Notes under the pieces: model-generated
The model's input: only the letters and a program-made list of their open reading frames with translations
What the model was told of the DNA's origin: nothing
The model's database searches: none
NCBI GenBank assembly: GCA_028293445.1
Contig: JAQGOU010000220.1
Coordinates: 1-46,774 of the forward strand
Source of the DNA: Verrucomicrobiales bacterium
GTDB lineage: Bacteria > Verrucomicrobiota > Verrucomicrobiia > Limisphaerales > JACDHS01
Direction: 5' to 3'
Length of the DNA: 46,774 bases
Shown here: positions 17,387 to 26,001 of the stretch, piece after piece
Numbering within the stretch: position 1 is the first letter of the stretch
How the letters are laid out: each line of letters starts with the position of its first letter
Made by a program: the position numbers and the translations under genes

Positions 17387-19701
17387 GCTTTCTTGCGAAC
17401 GAACTTCTGCACGCGGTGGTTCATTGAGTCAGCCACGTAAAGGTTTCCTTTTGAATCGAGCGCAAGGCTCCAGGGATTGCTGAATTGCGCGGGCGCACCG
17501 CCAGGCCCGCCAAGGATTTCGATTGGTTGATCGTTGGCATCAAAGATTTGCACGCGACTGTTTCCGAATTCGCATACAAATTGCAAGCCGCTTGCGTCCA
17601 CGCGCACATCGTAGGGATAACTCAATTCACCAGGCTTGTTGCCGGCTTTGCCATAACTTCGCAGGAATTTCCCTTCTGGAGAAAACACCTGGATGCGGTG
17701 ATTGCACGAATCTGCGACATAAATCCGGTCGTGCGAATCGATGCCAAGGCTCTCCGCTCGATTGAATTCCCCCGCCCCATCCCCCGCGCTTCCAAAGGAA
17801 CTCAGAAACTTTTTTCCATCGGGCGCGAATCTCTGCACACGTTCCGCCATCTCATATTCGCTGACAAAAACTTCACCGTGCGAATTCACCGCCACGCCGC
17901 GAGGGAAGGCCAGTTGCCCTGCGTTCGTTCCGTGCTCGCCCCATTGCGTTACCAGTTTGCCCTCGGTCGTAAAATGATTCACGCGCCAGTAATGAGGTTC
18001 GACAACAATGATGTTGCCGTTGCCGTCGCGTGACATTCCTTTTGGATTGCCGCGCACGGTCTGGGGCATCTGCCAAAACATCAGGAACTTTCCGTCAGGG
18101 GAAAACTTCTGCACGCGACCAGTCATGTCGACGACATACAAGTTGTCATCGCGATCGAGGGCAAGGGCACGCGGTTTATTAAACTGACCGAGCGCTGTCC
18201 CACGGGAACCGATGACTTTCACATCGCTGAAGATTTTACTCTTAAGGCCGCCTGAATCGGAGCAACCGCTGAAGCAGAGCGCGCAGGAAACGAAGAAGAG
18301 ACAAACCGAGACACCGCGTCGACTCGTTTGGATCAGCGCCCGTCCGGCCGTCCAGAAAACGAACGGCGCCACCGCGATCAACAGCAGCAACAGACAAAGC
18401 GCATTGATCTGACTGTTGTATCCGTAATGCAAAAGATTGAACGCACGTAACGCCAGCGTTTCACCGTCGGGCGGAACAATCAGCACGATGCTTTCCACAT
18501 CCCAAATGCAGAGGAGATAAACGACATACCAGACCGCAGCGATTTGCGGGAAGACTTGAGGCCATTGCACATGACGAAACACCTGCCAATCATTCGCCCC
18601 TTCCATTCGAGCGGCGTCGGTCAGGTTGCGATCGACTCCGTTCAAGGCATGCGCGACGCCTGTCCATCCGATGGCAAGATAACGAACGACATAGGCAACG
18701 ATCACGATGCCCAGGCTCTGATACAACGCAGTAAACGGTGAGCGATTGAAAATCCAAATGAACGCAATGCCGAGCAATACACCGGGAATTAAAAATGAAA
18801 CCCAAAGAATCCCGCCGAGCGGCAAACGTGCGGTAACGATTCCGATGCCGATAATGACGCTCGCGGAGATGCCAGCGAACAGGACCGAATGAATCAACGC
18901 GCGTTGTCCGGCGGCCAGAGCCGGCAGGAAGTTGCTCCACGTTTTCCCGGAGAAAATAATTTGGCCCAGCGGCAAAGCATCAGAGAACAAAACCACCAGC
19001 AGGGTTAAAACTCCTGCGGACCAGAATAGTTTCTCCCCGAGTTGTTGCCGAAACAGTTTCGCCCTGATCACGTTTTGTTTGTGGGGCCATGAAACCTTTT
19101 GGGCGCGGAACCAGAACAGGAAAACGAGCGGCACTACAATCAACGGCCAGGAAAGCTTCAGCGCTTCAGCATAGTTAAACTTCGTTGTGAAGCTGACCCA
19201 GACTTCTTCGAGGAACACTCGGGTCTGCAGGATCGCGGGAACGGCGAAATTATTGAGCGTGAGGACGAAGGTAATCATCGCCGCTTGGATTAACGCGTTT
19301 CGCGCCATTGGAACCAACAGCCAGCGCACGAGCGGACCACCACTCAGCAAGGGATCGCATTCGAGTTGCGCCGGTTCCAGTCGTTGCCAGGACGACGCAA
19401 CAAAAAACAACGTGATCGGCCAATGCAACAGGACGAGAATCCAAATCGTTCCGCCCAAGGAAAAAATACTCAGCGGCAACCACGGTCGCCAGACGCCGGT
19501 TTCACCCAGGTAATGTAGCCAGGTGTTCGTGACGAGGAATGGAGGAATCACGAGCGCGATGGCAGCCAGAGCGAGCACCCATTTGCGCCAACGCGGTTCG
19601 AGGCCCATCAACCAAAGCGCGGCGAAGAAGCCAAGGACTACCGACGCTGCCGTCGCAGTCGCACTCACGCATAAGCTGTTAAAGATAAGCGCCCAGTTCA
19701 T
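17383..19701 (-). CDS. Fusion: two-domain iron(III)-type ABC permease plus internal lipobox and NHL beta-propeller
   Basis: 772 aa. Residues 1 to about 455 are a two-domain binding-protein-dependent permease of the FbpB/ThiP type, with multiple membrane helices and two EAA-like loops (for example DAARMEGANDWQVFRHVQWP). Then comes a stretch that reads exactly like a lipoprotein signal, SRRGVSVCLFFVSCALCFSGC with Cys480, followed by six NHL repeats (for example PRALALDRDDNLYVVD, GIDSHDRIYVADSCNHRIQV) to the end. NHL propellers are interaction domains. The codon before SRR is ACG, one base from ATG, as if a separate lipoprotein gene became fused in frame. The fusion may place the propeller on the periplasmic side. 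ATG overlaps: 4 nt with the upstream solute-binding gene and 4 nt with the downstream vWA gene. Confidence 0.82.
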   Translation of the reverse strand: MNWALIFNSLCVSATATAASVVLGFFAALWLMGLEPRWRKWVLALAAIALVIPPFLVTNTWLHYLGETGVWRPWLPLSIFSLGGTIWILVLLHWPITLFFVASSWQRLEPAQLECDPLLSGGPLVRWLLVPMARNALIQAAMITFVLTLNNFAVPAILQTRVFLEEVWVSFTTKFNYAEALKLSWPLIVVPLVFLFWFRAQKVSWPHKQNVIRAKLFRQQLGEKLFWSAGVLTLLVVLFSDALPLGQIIFSGKTWSNFLPALAAGQRALIHSVLFAGISASVIIGIGIVTARLPLGGILWVSFLIPGVLLGIAFIWIFNRSPFTALYQSLGIVIVAYVVRYLAIGWTGVAHALNGVDRNLTDAARMEGANDWQVFRHVQWPQVFPQIAAVWYVVYLLCIWDVESIVLIVPPDGETLALRAFNLLHYGYNSQINALCLLLLLIAVAPFVFWTAGRALIQTSRRGVSVCLFFVSCALCFSGCSDSGGLKSKIFSDVKVIGSRGTALGQFNKPRALALDRDDNLYVVDMTGRVQKFSPDGKFLMFWQMPQTVRGNPKGMSRDGNGNIIVVEPHYWRVNHFTTEGKLVTQWGEHGTNAGQLAFPRGVAVNSHGEVFVSEYEMAERVQRFAPDGKKFLSSFGSAGDGAGEFNRAESLGIDSHDRIYVADSCNHRIQVFSPEGKFLRSYGKAGNKPGELSYPYDVRVDASGLQFVCEFGNSRVQIFDANDQPIEILGGPGGAPAQFSNPWSLALDSKGNLYVADSMNHRVQKFVRKKA

Positions 19702-20678
19702 CGCACGAAAATGTCCTGCAGCGTTTTGGTGGCTGGCTCAATTTCTGAAATCAGTTTGTCCCAATCGACTTGTAGCGTCGGCGTAGAGACAGAACTCTTT
19801 GACTCGCCTTCAAGCGCTCCCCCTTCAACGAGCTTGCGCACGACCGCCGGCGATTGGAGATAGGCAAAAAGCTTTTCCGCCGACTCCATGTGTTTCGTTC
19901 CGCGAATAATCGCCACGGTATTCGGAATCAAAAGGGAATCTTGGTCGAGCGGTAAGGCTTCGATCGCCAGTCCTTCCCGTTTGCCGTTGAAGATGTCGTC
20001 GGAATCGGTGAGGCCGAGCGAGACTTCTCCCTGCCCCACAAATCTCACCACGACCGAATTACCATCGACCAGCTTGGGTTTGTTTGCCTTCAACGCGCGA
20101 CACCATCTCTCCCAATTCGCATTGCCCCAATGTTGACGCAACGCCAGGAAGTGCGTCGCGGTCGTGCCGAAGAGCGGATAGGCCAACGCGATCTGGCCCG
20201 CGAAGTTCTGATTGGTCAGGGCCGCGATCGAAAGTTGCCCGGCAATGCGCGGTGAATTCTTTGGGCTGACGACGAGGCGGCGGCTCCGATAGCCAAAAGC
20301 GGCCCAGCCATTGGTTTCGCGGAATACATTTTGGCCAGCGAGTAATCGGGTGCGCAGTTCTTCATTGCTCCAAAAGAGATCGCATTGCGGATGATCTTTC
20401 TCCGCGAGCAAACGATTGGCTAGCCCCACCGTCTTCACCGCCTCATTATCGAAAACCGTGCGAACAATGATGCCGGTTTCCTTGGTGAAGTCCTGAAAGA
20501 TTTGTTCCGCGTAGATTTGATCCTGTGAGGTGTAGACGACGATTGAATTATCATTTTGGCGACAACCCGCAGTAAACATCAGAAGGAAGACGATTGCGCA
20601 AAGCTGGAGAAGCGGAACATTTCTCGATAGGCAATTGACGATTGACGATAGCCAATGTGGCCGTCTGCTAAGACTCAA
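19698..20678 (-). CDS. Iron(III)-type ABC transporter solute-binding lipoprotein
   Basis: 326 aa from a TTG at 20678; the longer track ORF would run far into the upstream gene. The TTG is supported by GGAGG five bases upstream and by a 4-nt TTGA overlap with the stop of the vWA gene. Lipoprotein signal ends FLLMFTAGC (Cys39). The mature protein is like FbpA/Fut substrate-binding proteins: VVYTSQDQIYAEQIFQDFTKETGI, NEAVKTVGLANRLLAEKDHPQCDLFWSNE split over two strands, and the C-terminal LIPNTVAIIRGTKHMESAEK. These usually bind ferric iron or similar ligands, but the iron-binding tyrosines cannot be verified here, so the ligand is open. The cognate permease is the next gene. Confidence 0.85.
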   Translation of the reverse strand: MSLSRRPHWLSSIVNCLSRNVPLLQLCAIVFLLMFTAGCRQNDNSIVVYTSQDQIYAEQIFQDFTKETGIIVRTVFDNEAVKTVGLANRLLAEKDHPQCDLFWSNEELRTRLLAGQNVFRETNGWAAFGYRSRRLVVSPKNSPRIAGQLSIAALTNQNFAGQIALAYPLFGTTATHFLALRQHWGNANWERWCRALKANKPKLVDGNSVVVRFVGQGEVSLGLTDSDDIFNGKREGLAIEALPLDQDSLLIPNTVAIIRGTKHMESAEKLFAYLQSPAVVRKLVEGGALEGESKSSVSTPTLQVDWDKLISEIEPATKTLQDIFVR

Positions 20679-22510
20679 GCGGTCCTCCGATGGTAATACC
20701 ACCATTCGAAAAGCAGCACGAACAAGGCGCCCACCGCAATCCAACGCCACATTTCCATGTTCGCACGCTTCACTGTGCTCCCGGACACCGCGCCGTATTT
20801 GCCAAGTTGAATCTGTGGACGCGGTTTGATGTTGCTCTCGGCTGCGTCGAGAAGGTTCACGCAGAAGGTAGCATTGTCCGCGCCCACGCGCAGATGATAG
20901 GTGCCTTGCTGCTGCGTTTCGCCGAAGATAATTTCATGCGCGTTCGTCTCGATGACGAGCGACTTCTTCGTTCCATTCGGAAATACCACCTCCGCCGTCG
21001 TCACCGGTTGCATTAAGGCGAAGCGAAGCGGCTCTCCGGAACGCACGAGCAATTGATTATTCCTCGCGCTCGCGGGGTTCAACCAATCGACGGCATTGGC
21101 GATGAAAATGGGAAACGAGATCCGGAGCGGCCAGGTGCTCTGCAAGGAATCGAAGCCAATCCAAATGATCTTTTGTCGTCCGAGCTCACCCGCAACAATG
21201 AGCGGTGTTTGTTGTGCGTCGACCAAGGAAATACCCCAAGTCGGCATCTTCACGACCATTGTCTCGCTGATCTGCACGTTGTCAAAATTCACGTAGCGCA
21301 AGAGCGCATGCGTATTCTTCCAATCGACAATGGTAGGATTTTCGGTTCTCGAAATACCTTCAAACCAATTGGTATTCCCCACATGAACCGCCAGCACATT
21401 TGCCTTCGGCCAGACCGCTGGAATCACATCATCCAACACGACGAGATCAAATGTCTGCGCGTCATCGGTCGAATCGGTGGCGATGGTGAGTTCAACATTC
21501 GACGCCGCCCGGAGTGCTTTCTCCATGAACCGGTTCCCACGCGAGACGAGGAGAATCTTCACCGGCTCCGGCATTGTGCTGACGATGGAAGCTTCGTTGT
21601 CCGCTGCGAGATCGTCCTTCGTCGTGAGTCTCACGGTAAAAACGCCGTTGGTGCTTTGACCGGTCGTAAAAACCTGAGGCGATGTTTCGCCAGCGGCGAT
21701 CGTCAGTTGTTTAACTTCCAACAACTGATCACCGAAACGTAACTCAAGCTGCGCCTGCTGTGTTTCGAGGGAGAAGTTTTGCACGCTGGTGTAAACCGCA
21801 CGCTGCATCACGTCTTCGGGATTCGGACGCACATCGAGAGCGACCACGCCGAGGTTGTTCGCGCGCTGACCGACCGGATGATAAACCAGGTTCAGTCCTT
21901 TATTTTCAAATTCGCTTAGATCCGCCACGGCACCATCGCTGAACAGATGAACCTCCGCATCTTTGTGATCGCGCGTCAAAGTCTCGGCCAGTTTCAAAGC
22001 TTCAGTGAGATGAGTGGGACCATCGGTCGCGGCACAGGATTGCAACGCACGACGTAACGCCGCTTTGTTGCTGGTGGCCGATTGTTTCACCTCCGTCGTC
22101 CCGGCGACTTGCAGCACCACCATTTGATCGCTGTCATACAAACCGTCCACCCACTTCAACGCTTCCGCCCGCGCTTTTTCGAAACGGGACGGCGATTCGT
22201 CGGTGCTTTGCATGGACGCAGACGCATCCAGAACCACCACGCGGAGGGCGCCTTCCTTCGCGGGTCCAGAAAAGTAAGGTCGGCTCAGCGCAAGGACCGC
22301 GAGCGCCAGGAGCAGTAGTTGCAGAACGAGCAGCCAATTATGTCGAAGCTTTTGGAACGGAGCATTGGCCTGGGTTTCAGAAAGGAACCGTTGCCAAAGG
22401 AGTGTGCTGGAGATGAGCTTTACGACCCGTTTGCGCTTGAGCAAATAGAAGAGGACCACGACCGGAATCGTGAGTGCGAACCAAATTGCTGCTGGGGCGA
22501 GAAAACTCAT
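20675..22510 (-). CDS. BatA-like vWA-domain membrane protein
   Basis: 611 aa. The N-terminus is the BatA/aerotolerance regulator module (FLAPAAIWFALTIPVVVLFY followed by KRKR), with a second helix near residues 58-76. The vWA domain has the MIDAS motif DASAS (D95, S97, S99). A beta-rich middle and a final membrane helix (WRWIAVGALFVLLFEWWYY) complete it. Such proteins normally sit beside a MoxR ATPase and a DUF58 protein; neither is in the window. It is the first gene of a four-gene coupled operon, its stop overlapping the TTG start of the solute-binding protein. ATG at 22510. Confidence 0.85.
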   Translation of the reverse strand: MSFLAPAAIWFALTIPVVVLFYLLKRKRVVKLISSTLLWQRFLSETQANAPFQKLRHNWLLVLQLLLLALAVLALSRPYFSGPAKEGALRVVVLDASASMQSTDESPSRFEKARAEALKWVDGLYDSDQMVVLQVAGTTEVKQSATSNKAALRRALQSCAATDGPTHLTEALKLAETLTRDHKDAEVHLFSDGAVADLSEFENKGLNLVYHPVGQRANNLGVVALDVRPNPEDVMQRAVYTSVQNFSLETQQAQLELRFGDQLLEVKQLTIAAGETSPQVFTTGQSTNGVFTVRLTTKDDLAADNEASIVSTMPEPVKILLVSRGNRFMEKALRAASNVELTIATDSTDDAQTFDLVVLDDVIPAVWPKANVLAVHVGNTNWFEGISRTENPTIVDWKNTHALLRYVNFDNVQISETMVVKMPTWGISLVDAQQTPLIVAGELGRQKIIWIGFDSLQSTWPLRISFPIFIANAVDWLNPASARNNQLLVRSGEPLRFALMQPVTTAEVVFPNGTKKSLVIETNAHEIIFGETQQQGTYHLRVGADNATFCVNLLDAAESNIKPRPQIQLGKYGAVSGSTVKRANMEMWRWIAVGALFVLLFEWWYYHRRTA

Positions 22511-22645
22511 TTATGTCCAACCCAACTGACCCGCGCGAAAATAACAGTACATCACCCGTTTTCGACAAAATAGTACGGGAATCGTTTCAGAAAGAATGCA
22601 TTTTCTTCGCCGGAAATCACGGTGAACAAAACTCTTCAGAAAAAG

Positions 22646-22765
22646 GTGGTGACACGAATTACACAGATGAACACGAATTAGAGAGAAGGCCTCTCTAGAT
22701 TCCAGTGCTTTGTCTTCATCCTTTGTCTTAAAATTCGTGTTCATCTGTGTAATTCGTGTCTCACC
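22646..22765. repeat. Long inverted repeat, CACGAATTACACAGATGAA family
   Basis: Perfect 29-bp arms at 22651-22679 and 22732-22760 (ACACGAATTACACAGATGAA and its complement), extended by a mismatched GGTG/CACC pair, around a 52-bp spacer that contains a small palindrome (AGAAGGCCTCT). It lies upstream of the vWA operon start. Related CACGAAT motifs occur around 28825-29016. Confidence 0.8.
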
Positions 22766-22864
22766 TCTGCGTCTTTCCGACTCTCCCGCTTCCGGTTTTA
22801 AAAAAATGGTAGGCTATCCCCTCCAAAAGGACATTTTTGCTCCATAAATATACCCCCGCCGATT

Positions 22865-23052
22865 TTCCACCTCGTTGCCCCTCCCGCATCGTGGTCCGAA
22901 CGCGATTTTATGGCGTCACGTGACCGGAAACGAGGTTGGAACCAGAATCCACCGCATTCCCCGCCCCGCAACGACGTCGGCAACGAAAACCACGGCGTTG
23001 CAGGTCCGGAAACGTCGTGGGAAACGCTGCCAACGTCGTTGCGGGTGTGGGG
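22865..23052. repeat. Two adjacent imperfect palindromes
   Basis: First palindrome 22865-22941: arms TTCCACCTCGTTGCC and GGAAACGAGGTTGGAA. Second 22959-23052: arms CGCAACGACGTCGGCA and TGCCAACGTCGTTGCG with a nested CCACGGCGTT / AACGTCGTGG stem. Both would fold into long hairpins. No coding frame is convincing in the whole 22511-23252 gap; the rest is the presumed promoter and A-rich leader of the fibronectin-III gene. Confidence 0.6.
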
Positions 23053-23252
23053 TTTAGGTGGGATAGAGTTTCTTTCATGTTTCCGGCGTAGGATCGTGGC
23101 GGGCGATCAATTTATGGGCGCGGTTTAAGTGCCAAACAGCACATTGCCTACAAGATTTATGAATTTAATCCAGTCGACACCCCTCTTCTCTTCCGCTTCG
23201 ATATTCCGCGTCTCTTAAACACAAAATTAAAACTAAAAACTAAAAAAACATT

Positions 23253-24185
23253 ATGAAACAAACGATACCAAAACCTATAGGCCAGTTGATGGTCTTTGCC
23301 GGGCTCACCGCCTTAACCGCAGCGCGTCATCACGACGATATTCATCTGGCGCATAACACTCCTGAGAATATCAATGCTGACGTCGCGGCCGTGGAAGTCT
23401 CAGTCCTGGATTACAATCAAAGCAACACGCGGTTGCGGCAATGCTACCAAATTGTTAGTGAGAAAACGGAAGCCGCCAAAACCTGCGCCACCATCACGAG
23501 GGAAATTCTCAAGCTCAAGCTCGGGAACCAGCATTCGCAGCGGTGGATCAATACTGGCTTTGCAGACTCCCTGGCCATGCCTCGTTCGGCGACTGAATTA
23601 TTACCAGTCGTATTCTTTCTCGGTCGTTACCTGGGCGAAAATCCCGGCCTGCAAGTGCCCGACTTGAATGTGACAGCCGATTACCTGGGAACCCTCCATC
23701 AAGATCTGTTGGGAGCCATCAACGCCGTGAATCAGGAACTGACTCAGAACGGCAAGCTCCTCTCCCTGCGCAATGAAAACGTCGCCAAACTCCGCAAGCG
23801 CATGAGCGACCTCGTGGCTGAACTCAAGCAATTGCTCGATCCAATGGATGGGCGTTGGCACTCTTTCGGATTGAATATCCCCGGTTTGGAAGAAACACCG
23901 GAAGCGCCTGAAGAAATTGAGGCGATCGTGGTTCATCACACGACGGCGTTGCTAACCATTCCACCAGTGGCGCGCGCTAATTATTACCGCATTTACCAAC
24001 GGATCGTGGGCGTCGATGCGGAACCGCTGTGGATCGGCAGCCCGAGCGATCCGGACTTCACGATAGAAAATCTGCCGCTGAATTCATCCGTGGAATTTTC
24101 TGTCACGGCCGTGAATGGCGGTGGCGAAAGCCCACTCAGCGAGCCGGTGATGGTGACGATACCGCCGCTGGTGAAAAGCGATTAG
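23253..24185 (+). CDS. Fibronectin type III domain protein of unknown function
   Basis: 310 aa. The first part (about residues 45-205) is helical and partly coiled-coil-like (NVAKLRKRMSDLVAELKQLL). Residues about 222-308 form a fibronectin III domain (NYYRIYQRIVGVDAEPLWIG, FTIENLPLNSSVEFSVTAVN, GGGESPLSEPVMVTIPP). The N-terminus is mildly hydrophobic (LMVFAGLTALTAA) and could be a weak signal. ATG at 23253 follows an A-rich leader without Shine-Dalgarno. No recognised family for the helical part. Confidence 0.7.
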   Translation: MKQTIPKPIGQLMVFAGLTALTAARHHDDIHLAHNTPENINADVAAVEVSVLDYNQSNTRLRQCYQIVSEKTEAAKTCATITREILKLKLGNQHSQRWINTGFADSLAMPRSATELLPVVFFLGRYLGENPGLQVPDLNVTADYLGTLHQDLLGAINAVNQELTQNGKLLSLRNENVAKLRKRMSDLVAELKQLLDPMDGRWHSFGLNIPGLEETPEAPEEIEAIVVHHTTALLTIPPVARANYYRIYQRIVGVDAEPLWIGSPSDPDFTIENLPLNSSVEFSVTAVNGGGESPLSEPVMVTIPPLVKSD

Positions 24186-24205
24186 GAAACTGCATCATTG
24201 CCGGG

Positions 24206-24374
24206 TGCAATTGAAAGTGGGTGCAAGCAGAAGGTTCGGAGTCCCGCCTTTAGGCGGCGAGGCGCACGCAAACACTATGGTTTCGAAATTTTCGATGCGC
24301 TCGTCCATGCGACAGGTCTACCGGCTGAAGCCGGGACTCCAAACCTCGACCTCACCCACTTTCCAATCATTGCA
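24206..24374. repeat. Second copy of the GGAGTCCCG inverted-repeat family
   Basis: Arms 24233-24257 and 24321-24345 (GGAGTCCCGCCTTTAGGCGG and CCGGCTGAAGCCGGGACTCC), closely matching the arms at 9488-9601. An outer imperfect pair, GCAATTGAAAGTGGGTG with CACCCACTTTCCAATCATTG, extends the symmetry to 24206-24374. Confidence 0.7.
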
Positions 24375-24376
24375 TG

Positions 24377-24469
24377 GGAAGGACGAGTTCCACGAGTTCC
24401 CTGACTTTTCCGCATCGAGGCGGAATCGAACGGGCGCGTTTATATCGGACTCGTGGAACTTGTCCTTCC
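24377..24469. repeat. Inverted repeat GGAAGGACGAGTTCCACGAG
   Basis: 20-bp arms at 24377-24396 and 24450-24469 with one mismatch around a 53-bp loop. It directly follows the preceding inverted repeat, so the gap 24186-24560 is filled by two dispersed-repeat elements; no gene is seen in it. Confidence 0.7.
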
Positions 24470-24560
24470 GAGATTTCATCGTGAGACATTCACCGTGGAA
24501 TGGTCAAAGACGATACAACATCGACAACCAAACGATTTTATCGCATAGAGAATTATCCCC

Positions 24561-25982
24561 ATGTCCAACCTTTCAAACGAGAAACCAACGCCGCCCACGT
24601 CTCCTTCGCGCGGGAGGCGTTTTAAGTTATTCCTGGGCGTTACCATTTTTCTCGCCTTTCTCTGCACGATCATCGTCCTCATTAAAAAATCGCACGCGCA
24701 AAGCGAGTGGGAACATTACCAACAGGAATTAGCGACTGCGGGAGAGCACCTGGACTGGGATTATTTTATTCCGCCAGAGATTAAAGCGGAGGAAAACTTT
24801 TACGCGGCTCCTTTCATGAAGGACATGTTTCAGCGACAAGGTGGCGGCCGTTCTGCCACTAACCAATGGATCCTGCCGGAAAACGATCGTCGATGGGAGT
24901 CGTTGAATGAGAAGGAAACATTTATCAAGAGTCCGAATGGCGTGACCTACCCCATTTCCGTGGTGTTCCAATGGGAAAAAGATCATCAACAACTTCTCCA
25001 AATATTTTTCGAAGCGTGCCAGCGACCTAAATCGCGTGTACTGACTGATTTCAAAAACCCGATCAGCAGGGACATGCCGAATTTTGTGACGATGCGCTCA
25101 ACGGCCCAGGCGATGTCCACCCTGGCTAAAGCTCATCTTGCCGCCGGACACCCGGAAGAAGCCATGCGCTATCTCGCGGGAATCCATCGACTGAGGCAAA
25201 CTCTCGCGTCCGGCCAAACGCTGGTTGAATCGATGATCAATGTCGCGCTGGGCGGAGTTTACATAGAGGTCGTACGGGATGGCTTTGAACAAAAATCGTG
25301 GAGCGACGAACAGCTCCGCACGCTGCAAAAGAAGTTGCTGGAATTGAACTGTGTGCCCGGATTGCCGAATTCATTACGGGCCGAAGTGGCTGGCATGATT
25401 CGAACGATAGACACAATGCCCGCCAGCGCCATCTTCAATTGGAGCTCTTACGGAAAAGGAACCAAGTGGGCACAGTTCGAACGTTCAATCACCTCGATGT
25501 GGCAAAGTCTGATCTTCTCCAGTGCGCGGGAAAAAAATCTCTTGAGCTACACACGGCTCATGATGGGCAACCTTGACTCAATGGATGCCAAAGCGGATCG
25601 AATCTATCCGAAAAAATGTGCAGCCTTCATGATACGAATTAATTCCCTGGACTTTAGTGCCCGCGAAAATCTTCTCGCCTCGATTGCGATCCCGAATTTC
25701 ACCAAAGCAACGGAAACAACGGCGAAAAATCAAACGCTCCTGAATGAAGCAGCGCTGGTGTGTGCGCTCGAACTGTTTCGCCGCGCCCAGGGACATTATC
25801 CTGAAACGTTGCAGGAACTTTCTCCAGGCTACATCGCCGTACTGCCACATGACATCATCACCGGCGAACCGCTGCGTTATCAGCGAACCTCGCCCGATGC
25901 ATTTAAGTTATACGCCGTCGGCTGGGATGGAATCGACGATGGCGGAATACCGACGGACTGGGCGTGGACAACGGGCAAATAA
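24561..25982 (+). CDS. Membrane-anchored protein with a GspG-like C-terminal segment
   Basis: 473 aa, ATG at 24561. A single N-terminal transmembrane segment (FKLFLGVTIFLAFLCTIIVLI) follows a Pro/Ser-rich cytoplasmic start. The body is helical without a family I can name. The C-terminal 90 residues (AALVCALELFRRAQGHYPETL, LRYQRTSPDAFKLYAVGWDG) resemble the tail found in pseudopilin-G-like and related verrucomicrobial proteins. Probably periplasmic; function unknown. Confidence 0.7.
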   Translation: MSNLSNEKPTPPTSPSRGRRFKLFLGVTIFLAFLCTIIVLIKKSHAQSEWEHYQQELATAGEHLDWDYFIPPEIKAEENFYAAPFMKDMFQRQGGGRSATNQWILPENDRRWESLNEKETFIKSPNGVTYPISVVFQWEKDHQQLLQIFFEACQRPKSRVLTDFKNPISRDMPNFVTMRSTAQAMSTLAKAHLAAGHPEEAMRYLAGIHRLRQTLASGQTLVESMINVALGGVYIEVVRDGFEQKSWSDEQLRTLQKKLLELNCVPGLPNSLRAEVAGMIRTIDTMPASAIFNWSSYGKGTKWAQFERSITSMWQSLIFSSAREKNLLSYTRLMMGNLDSMDAKADRIYPKKCAAFMIRINSLDFSARENLLASIAIPNFTKATETTAKNQTLLNEAALVCALELFRRAQGHYPETLQELSPGYIAVLPHDIITGEPLRYQRTSPDAFKLYAVGWDGIDDGGIPTDWAWTTGK

Positions 25983-26001
25983 TTTCGAAGGTAGAAAGAT
26001 A

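Noticed and set aside
22511-23252. Short ORFs in the gap before the fibronectin-III gene
   Set aside because: All lie in inverted repeats and have no coding character.
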